From Robiginitalea biformata HTCC2501 (GTDB taxonomy: Bacteria > Bacteroidota > Bacteroidia > Flavobacteriales > Flavobacteriaceae): a stretch of 64,000 bases of DNA. Made by a program: the position numbers and the translations under genes. The DNA lies in the NCBI RefSeq assembly GCF_000024125.1, contig NC_013222.1, forward strand, positions 1,652,501 through 1,716,500, read 5' to 3'. Of the stretch, positions 60,001-64,000 are shown in pieces; the stretch's first letter is position 1; every line of letters starts with the position of its first letter. The notes under the pieces were generated by a model that did no database searches, was not told where the DNA came from, and was given only the letters and a program-made list of their open reading frames with translations.

Positions 60001-60044
60001 GTCAGAAGGGCCGCCAGGCAACACAAATGGTTCTTGTATTTCAT
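57024..60044 (-). CDS. SusC/RagA family TonB-dependent outer-membrane transporter
   Basis: ATG 60044 gives 1006 residues. A signal peptide (ending LFQLQAQ) is followed by a carboxypeptidase-regulatory-like domain at about 25-100 (ISGTITDQDNIPLPGVNILV). Next come the plug domain (SADQLLQGQSAGTQIVN, then VLKDAGATSIYGSRGANGVILI) and a large beta-barrel to the C-terminus. It imports oligomers bound by the SusD partner using TonB energy. It is transcribed with the SusD gene. An AraC-type regulator gene lies 207 bases upstream in the same direction, and copy B of a repeated element lies in that gap. No glycoside hydrolase is in the window, so the substrate is unknown. Confidence 0.96.
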   Translation of the reverse strand: MKYKNHLCCLAALLTLFQLQAQDQKTISGTITDQDNIPLPGVNILVDGTDRGTQSDFDGNYQIAAAEGDVLVFSYLGQQTVRRTVGASGVMNVTMQEDAQALEEVVVIGYGNQEERKIIQNVGIVKEEAIENLQVTSADQLLQGQSAGTQIVNSSGVLGSASVIRVRGVNSINSGSQPLIVIDGVPITDTETNTLQRGGNTGVNPLSYVNPNDIASLTVLKDAGATSIYGSRGANGVILITTKKGRKNQQATVTLDISTQYTRATDVPEILSADEFRRFKSEVASIQQGTEVTPEDLGLGAIGSGGTDWLAGVQRTGISQRYNLGIRGGTENTTYFIGLDFQDAEGFIIGNDQQRAGARINLETEVSEWLTAGMNLGITNNRLNRVGVENNTFAPFTTAFLQSPVVEAYDSEGNFAQSGSFIPNIFAIVALDTDELKTFRTIGNFYAEITPFRNLTYRAEFGVDKLELEEFLRSAEFNTPGGVAQQINVAEDRWLTNQTLTYANTFGESHNLTALVGLNYEETLNTRTNVSATGFLSDDLRNLGSGSTPTVLNGDRNPNRLYGLFSRVSYDYAGKYLVEGSIRRDGSSRFGANNRYGYFWSAAAGWVLSSENFMEDATWLDYLSLRASIGTVGNDRLGSFPSLGLFNAGAIADYNGESGVIPNQPENPDLKWEESETIDVGFKSALFGGRLNLNVSYFKKTTSDLLLNQVLPPQTGFATISRNIGEMENSGWEFELSTVNVRTEDFEWRTNLNLATIDNQVLRLNEDAATDPQGRRIIDGPIQRAIEGESLNNFYLIRYVGVNPQTGDAEWLDADGNITTTPGTDDRVVTGSPLPDFSGGITNTFRFFDFDLSVLMNYSYGNDIVIDGLRFADGNDAIGGIVNIRRQNLNFWREPGDNAYLPSPTSPTFNLFNQRSSQQQLDGSYLRLKNITLGYNLPQRALDQIGNIFSGVRFYFTGTNLFTIKGDELEGIDPEVTDDIDPLFQGESFFTAPQSKSYLFGARLQF

Positions 60045-60213
60045 AGTTGCGCTTTTAAGAAGTACGCGCGGCTGCCTCCTGAGGAAAATTGACTGACGTA
60101 ATCCAAAATGTGCCCAATACGAAAAGGTCCGAGTAAAGGCTTCAAAAGTTCCCAGGGATGGCAGCCTTACGTACACATTTCCGGCCAAAGTAGCCGGAAG
60201 CGCGATAAACAGG

Positions 60214-60258
60214 GGTAATCCTTATAAACGTTTACGGAAGCCGAAGAAAGTTTACGCC
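60214..60258 (-). promoter_or_regulatory. Copy B of the Sus-region element, upstream of the SusC gene
   Basis: In minus-strand orientation it reads GGCGTAAA, 15 bases, then GTAAACGTTTATAAG-n-ATTACC; the repeat of the GTAAA half is 20 bp long, close to two helical turns. TAAACGTTTA inside is a perfect 10-bp palindrome. It lies 170 bases upstream of the SusC start and touches the stop of the regulator gene. AraC-type direct-repeat binding is inferred. Confidence 0.55.
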
Positions 60259-61787
60259 TCCTTTACATGGAGTTCCCGGCGTTGGGCCTGGTACTGGCTG
60301 GGCGTGAGTTGCGTATCCTTTTTAAACGCCTTGTTGAAAGTGACCTTGTTGTTGTAGCCCACCTCGTAGGCAATGTCGATGATATTCAGGTTGCCCTGGT
60401 AGTCGGTGAGGAGGAGTTGCTTGGCCTGTTCAATCCGGTATTTGTTGACCAGTTCGTGGAAACTCAGCCGGAAGTGCTCATTGATTACCTGCGAAGCATT
60501 GTGGCGGGTGGTTTCCATTCGCTCGGCCAGCGTCTCCAGGTTCAGGTCGTTTTCTCGATAGATTTCATCCCGGTCAAAGAGTATCAGGAGTTTGTCCCGG
60601 AGCTCGCAGGAAAGGCTTTCGGTGAGCCCGGATTTCTTGTATTTGCCGAAGATCGGCTTGTCCAGGGAAAGGCCCAGGCTGAATACCTGGGGTCGGAGGC
60701 TGGCAAAATACCCCACATAGAGCACCATCAGCGACATGGCCAGGACCTGGGCGTGGTAGAGCAGGCCGCCAGGGGTTTCCTGGTAAATGATCAGTGTACC
60801 GTAGATGGCATAACATACAATATAGGCGACGTGGATCCGGTAGATATTGCGCATCCAGCGGGTCTTCAGGCCGGGTTCGGCCTCCCGCCGGAGTTTTCGA
60901 ATGAATTCCCGCCGGATCAGCCAGCCGTATAACATCAGGGAACCGAGTTTGGCCGATACGATCAGGACCAGGTTGGCAGAGTCTGAGGGGTTGATCCCGT
61001 TGCGGACCCGATCCAGCATCAGACCGAGTTTCTCGCCGCCGGACTGGTTGTAAATGGGGATCAGCAGGAGCAGGAGGAGCACGGTGGGAAGCAGGTGCAA
61101 CAGGTCGGCGGGCCGGAAACGGTAATTCTGGGTGGTCCTTTTGAAGTACATGTAGAGCAGGGGGCCGTACAGGAAGGAAAACCCTGTGGACATCAGGTAG
61201 CTGTGGGGGAATTCAAATTGGTAGTTGGATATGACCAGGCAGATGTGCAGGATAAATACCGAATGAATGAAGACAAAACTGCCGACCAGCAACCGGGCCG
61301 TTTGGTCGATGCGCCTGTGCAGGAACAGGATGGCGGCGATATAAAAGCCAATCAGCCCCACGTACAGGTAGATAAATGTCCAGGCACTCAGCCGGGGGGT
61401 ATACGTTTCCTGTACCCGCCGAAACTCGGGACTTTCCCGAACCGGGTCAAAAAATACGCTTCCCAGGACGGCCGGCCGGAACTCGCTGTGGAGGTATTTC
61501 CGCAGGTATTCCGCAGCCTTACCGGCCTCTTCCAACTGGGCATAGCTGAACGCGAGGTGCCGCAACGCCCGGGTGCTGTCTGCTGCAGCATTGCCGGCAA
61601 GGGCCGTTTCGTAGAAACGCACGGTTTCCCGTAGGGTGCGTTCCTGTTCCGCCCCGGATAAGACGGTGTCTGACTGTTGGAGGAATAGCGTTTCGGGTAT
61701 CGAATAGGCGTTTAAGTCGATAGGGTCGGTAGGATAACCTTGAAACCCGCAAACAGCAAGGATGATCATTAAAACGATTCGCCTCAT
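60252..61787 (-). CDS. Membrane-anchored AraC-type regulator with TPR-like sensor part
   Basis: The 511-residue protein begins with a signal-like helix and a short TPR-like periplasmic part (about 30-110, TRALRHLAFSYAQLEEAGKAAEYL). About seven membrane helices follow (about 135-370: TFIYLYVGLIGFYIAAILF, LLLLLLIPIYN, SLMVLYVGYFASL). The last 120 residues are a cytoplasmic AraC HTH domain (LETLAERMETTRHNASQVINEHF and IIDIAYEVGYNNKVTFNKAF). Such proteins link an envelope signal to transcription. It precedes the SusC/SusD operon in the same direction and probably activates it; elements A, B and C could be its sites. Confidence 0.92.
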   Translation of the reverse strand: MRRIVLMIILAVCGFQGYPTDPIDLNAYSIPETLFLQQSDTVLSGAEQERTLRETVRFYETALAGNAAADSTRALRHLAFSYAQLEEAGKAAEYLRKYLHSEFRPAVLGSVFFDPVRESPEFRRVQETYTPRLSAWTFIYLYVGLIGFYIAAILFLHRRIDQTARLLVGSFVFIHSVFILHICLVISNYQFEFPHSYLMSTGFSFLYGPLLYMYFKRTTQNYRFRPADLLHLLPTVLLLLLLIPIYNQSGGEKLGLMLDRVRNGINPSDSANLVLIVSAKLGSLMLYGWLIRREFIRKLRREAEPGLKTRWMRNIYRIHVAYIVCYAIYGTLIIYQETPGGLLYHAQVLAMSLMVLYVGYFASLRPQVFSLGLSLDKPIFGKYKKSGLTESLSCELRDKLLILFDRDEIYRENDLNLETLAERMETTRHNASQVINEHFRLSFHELVNKYRIEQAKQLLLTDYQGNLNIIDIAYEVGYNNKVTFNKAFKKDTQLTPSQYQAQRRELHVKEA

Positions 61788-61861
61788 TTGATTGATTGAT
61801 GAATTAGCACTTTGAAGTTAGTATTTATTAACAGGCGAATTCTTAAAATTTTATTAAAAGA

Positions 61862-61908
61862 GGTAAGCCCCGATCAACTTTTACCCCTGTACTTGAGCAA
61901 TTTATAAC
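61862..61908 (-). promoter_or_regulatory. Weaker copy C of the Sus-region element, upstream of the regulator gene
   Basis: On the minus strand GTTATAAA, 16 bases, then GTAAAAGTTGAT-n-GGGGCTTACC aligns with copies A and B (about 17 of 22 positions with one gap). It lies 75 bases upstream of the regulator ATG, as expected for autoregulation. The match is weaker and could be fortuitous. Confidence 0.4.
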
Positions 61909-61947
61909 GGGGTAGGTGAGGTGTGCCGCACGCTGGAAGCGGGCATT

Positions 61948-62071
61948 AAAAAACCCCGGGGCTGCGTAACCCCGGGGCTTTCTAAACTAACTAACTCAAA
62001 AATACTAACTCAAAAAATGTTGTTGCGCAAGACTCGTTGTCAATTCTTACTATACCCGGAGGAATCGTAAA
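61948..62071 (+). other. Orphan leader-like sequence with hairpin
   Basis: A strong hairpin (CCCCGGGG, 8-base loop, CCCCGGGG, 61954-61977) has a TTTTTT tail on the minus strand, so it may end the DUF4197 transcript. On the plus strand it is followed by two direct copies of ACTAACTCAAAAA (61990-62002 and 62004-62016) and an ATG at 62017 that opens only a 17-codon frame. The A-rich, structure-free repeat before ATG looks like leaders seen in front of outer-membrane protein genes in this phylum, but no such gene follows. Confidence 0.4.
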
Positions 62072-62181
62072 AAGCTGTTAAAGAATTGCACTCCCTCTAT
62101 ATAAACTAACGGGTGCGTGCAAGGATTTAGTATACAGGTTGTTAAAATTTTTCGGGACTGCACCGGCAATACTTCGGATCA

Positions 62182-62250
62182 TGTATAACCCGGGCCAAAG
62201 CTATTGTATAACCCGGACCAAAGCTCTTGTATAACCCGGGCCAAAGCTAT
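62182..62250. repeat. Three tandem copies of a 23-bp repeat
   Basis: Three 23-bp units (62182, 62205, 62228) share TGTATAACCCGG-n-CCAAAGCT, differing at two positions. The third copy overlaps the last codons of the DUF4197 gene. In the rest of the 459-base gap between the regulator gene and this gene I see only the leader-like sequence and element C. Confidence 0.85.
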
Positions 62251-62969
62251 TGCCCGGTACCGAAACCGTCCTGCAGGGCAAATACCCTTTTCATCAGGAC
62301 CGTGGTCCTGGAGGAGATGCTGGACCGGATCTCGGATTCTTCTTGCTCGATCATCAGGAACACGCCTTCAAGGGCCTGCTGTGTTACATAATCGGACAGG
62401 TCGGGATTGACGCGGTCTACCAGGGGGATGTTGTTGTAGCGGGTTATCAGCTGTTCCCAGACCCTGTCGGCACCTACCCGCTCAAACGATTCGCGGATCA
62501 CCGGGTTAAAGGAATTATACAGGGAGGTTGCCGTCCGCCCCTCGAGGTATCGGGTGGCTGCGTCATCATCGCCCAGGAGGATTTGCCGGGCATCCGCAAA
62601 GGATATCCCGGAAACGGCATCCACAAAAATGGGGGTGGCCCGTCCTACGGCATCCTCCGCGGCCCGGTTGAGCAGTAAGAGGCCCTCGTCCGCCAGGTTC
62701 CCCAGGCCGATGCTGCGCAGGGTCCGGTCTACCTTCTGCAGTTGTTCCGGCAGGAGGATGCGGACCGCCTCATTCCCGTAAAACCCGTTTTCCCGGGCCA
62801 GGCGGGTAACCTGGTTCTCAATTCCCTGGTTCAGGGCCTGCCGCAGGCCCTGGCCTATTTCGGCCTCGGAAATCCCCTCCCCGTCCGGCAACTGGTCGAT
62901 GACCTGCTGGAGTTCCCCGCAGGAAACCGACGCAATCAGGATTAGGGAAAGCAGCGTTTTTTTTATCAT
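62247..62969 (-). CDS. DUF4197 family lipoprotein
   Basis: The 240-residue protein has a lipoprotein signal (LLSLILIASVSCGELQ). The DUF4197 pattern is present: ISEAEIGQGLRQALNQGIENQVTRLA, LLLLNRAAEDAV, ISFADARQILLGDDDAATRYL and a C-terminal ALEGVFLMIEQEE segment. It is anchored in the envelope on the periplasmic side; the family has no established function. It stands alone, after purU on the same strand. Confidence 0.9.
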   Translation of the reverse strand: MIKKTLLSLILIASVSCGELQQVIDQLPDGEGISEAEIGQGLRQALNQGIENQVTRLARENGFYGNEAVRILLPEQLQKVDRTLRSIGLGNLADEGLLLLNRAAEDAVGRATPIFVDAVSGISFADARQILLGDDDAATRYLEGRTATSLYNSFNPVIRESFERVGADRVWEQLITRYNNIPLVDRVNPDLSDYVTQQALEGVFLMIEQEESEIRSSISSRTTVLMKRVFALQDGFGTGQ

Positions 62970-63068
62970 GGTGAACTCTATTGATGATACCGCCGGTTAG
63001 GGGGTATCTTGTTAAACGCTTGCGGAGGTGAATTATTGGGCTGGTCCGGGCAGGAATTCCCGATGGCA

Positions 63069-63917
63069 TCAGGCAAAGATCACCGTTTTATTGTTGTAGA
63101 CGAGCGTTTTGCGATGCAGGTGGAGCTGAACGGCCCGTGCCAGTACGATTTTTTCCAGATCCCGCCCTTTGGCGATAAAATCAGAAACCGTGTGCATGTG
63201 GGAAACCGGCGTGACGTCCTGGGCAATGATGGGGCCTTCGTCCAGTTCCTCCGTAACGTAATGACTGGTGGCACCGATGATTTTTACCCCCCTGGCAAAG
63301 GCGGCGTGGTAGGGTTTGGCACCTGCAAAGGCGGGGAGGAAGGAATGGTGGATGTTCAGGATCCGGTTCGGGTAGGCCGCGATCAGGGACGGCCCGATAA
63401 TCTGCATGTAGCGCGCCAGTACAATGCAGTCTACCTGGTGCTCCCGGAGCAGTTCCAATTGCCTGGCTTCGGCCTTTTCCCGGGATTCCGGGGTTACGGG
63501 GACGCAGTAGTAGGGAATATCGAATTGCCGCGCAATCGGTTCGCAATCCGGGTGGTTGCTCAGAATAAAGGGGATGGTGGCATTCAGTTCGCCGGCCTCG
63601 TACCGGCTGAGCAGGTCGTAGAGGCAGTGGTTGTATTTGGAAACGAACAGGGCCATCCGGCTCCGGTCTTCCAGGTACAGCCTCCACTCCATTGCGTAGG
63701 TAGTGGCCGGGCCCTTGCCGAATGCTTCCCGGAAAGACGGCTCCTCCCAGGTGTCCTGGCGGAAATCCGCCTGCAGCCTCATAAAGAATACCCGGTCTTC
63801 CTTTTCCACATGCTGGTCCAGGTACACGACATTCCCCCCGCGCTTGTGGATAAACCCGGTGACTGAATGTATAATGCCCGGCTGGTCCGGGCAGTGGATA
63901 AGGATCGTGGCGATCAT
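63069..63917 (-). CDS. purU: Formyltetrahydrofolate deformylase
   Basis: The enzyme releases formate from 10-formyl-THF and so balances one-carbon units and purine synthesis. The 282-residue protein has an N-terminal ACT domain (ILIHCPDQPGIIHSVTGFI). The formyltransferase fold follows, with LSNHPDCEPIARQF, the catalytic HHSFLPAFAGAKPYHAAF and ATSHYVTEELDEGPII. No operon partner is seen; DUF4197 follows after 99 bases. Confidence 0.95.
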   Translation of the reverse strand: MIATILIHCPDQPGIIHSVTGFIHKRGGNVVYLDQHVEKEDRVFFMRLQADFRQDTWEEPSFREAFGKGPATTYAMEWRLYLEDRSRMALFVSKYNHCLYDLLSRYEAGELNATIPFILSNHPDCEPIARQFDIPYYCVPVTPESREKAEARQLELLREHQVDCIVLARYMQIIGPSLIAAYPNRILNIHHSFLPAFAGAKPYHAAFARGVKIIGATSHYVTEELDEGPIIAQDVTPVSHMHTVSDFIAKGRDLEKIVLARAVQLHLHRKTLVYNNKTVIFA

Positions 63918-63975
63918 GCCATTTGGAATTTGGGTAAAAATAAAAGATTATTAACAGGGTTGGGAATTCCCTTCT

Positions 63976-63983
63976 TATTTTTG
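63976..63983 (+). promoter_or_regulatory. Possible -7 element for a gene beyond the window
   Basis: TATTTTTG matches TAnnTTTG on the plus strand, divergent from purU and 17 bases before the window end. The gene it would serve is not in view. Confidence 0.35.
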
Positions 63984-64000
63984 TAAAATCCGAAACCGAA

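Noticed and set aside
58515..60092. 525-codon frame antisense to the SusC gene
   Set aside because: Antisense shadow of a clear SusC sequence; composition is odd for a protein.
62182..62250. CRISPR-like array
   Set aside because: The 23-bp units are adjacent with no spacers and no cas genes are present; it is a simple tandem repeat.

Overview
The window looks like a chromosomal segment of a marine flavobacterium (Bacteroidota, Flavobacteriaceae). The evidence is a SusC/SusD pair, type II and type III glutamine synthetases, Bacteroidota-type -7 promoter elements (TAnnTTTG), weak ribosome binding sites and many Flavobacteriia-type lipoproteins. The fairly G+C-rich housekeeping genes would suit a Robiginitalea-like genome, but that genus is an inference. 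No rRNA, CRISPR array, integrase or transposase was seen; there is one tRNA-Arg(ACG).

Region 1 (1-11 kb) is a stress and signalling block read on the minus strand. A sensor kinase and an NtrC-type response regulator (9535-7119) lie upstream of a tight seven-gene operon (6948-2635). It encodes two Rnk/GreA-like RNA-polymerase-binding proteins, a 4-helix-bundle membrane sensor, a small Cys protein, glutamate dehydrogenase, a hypothetical protein and a tandem UspA protein. A sigma-54-like -24/-12 promoter precedes the operon. Next come an Rrf2 regulator and a ric - truncated globin - hypothetical operon (nitric oxide defence); both carry the same 24-bp palindrome. A YbdG-type MscS channel is divergent.

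Region 2 (11-39 kb) is accessory and partly AT-rich. It holds serine hydrolases, an amidohydrolase, two DUF4386 membrane proteins, two Crp-like and two closely related AraC-type regulators, two DJ-1/PfpI proteins, DoxX, FMN reductase, nitroreductase, and an ABC ATPase with a permease fused to an M1 peptidase. Next to each AraC gene lies a TTGRC-N7-GCCAA palindrome in front of the adjoining operon, a likely operator.

Region 3 (39-55 kb) is more core-like: tRNA-Arg, apt, several very small genes, a BlaI/M56 operon with a serine hydrolase and two clear operators, a Ca/Na antiporter, divergent GSII and GSIII genes, purM, a Rieske protein, apbE, prfA and pyrF. Region 4 (55-64 kb) is a SusC/SusD operon next to a membrane-anchored AraC regulator, with three copies of a shared sequence element, followed by a DUF4197 lipoprotein and purU.

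The best candidate for a little-described system is the two-component / sigma-54 / gdh-Usp-Rnk stress operon. The operator families predicted here for Rrf2, AraC, BlaI and the Sus regulator are also directly testable.
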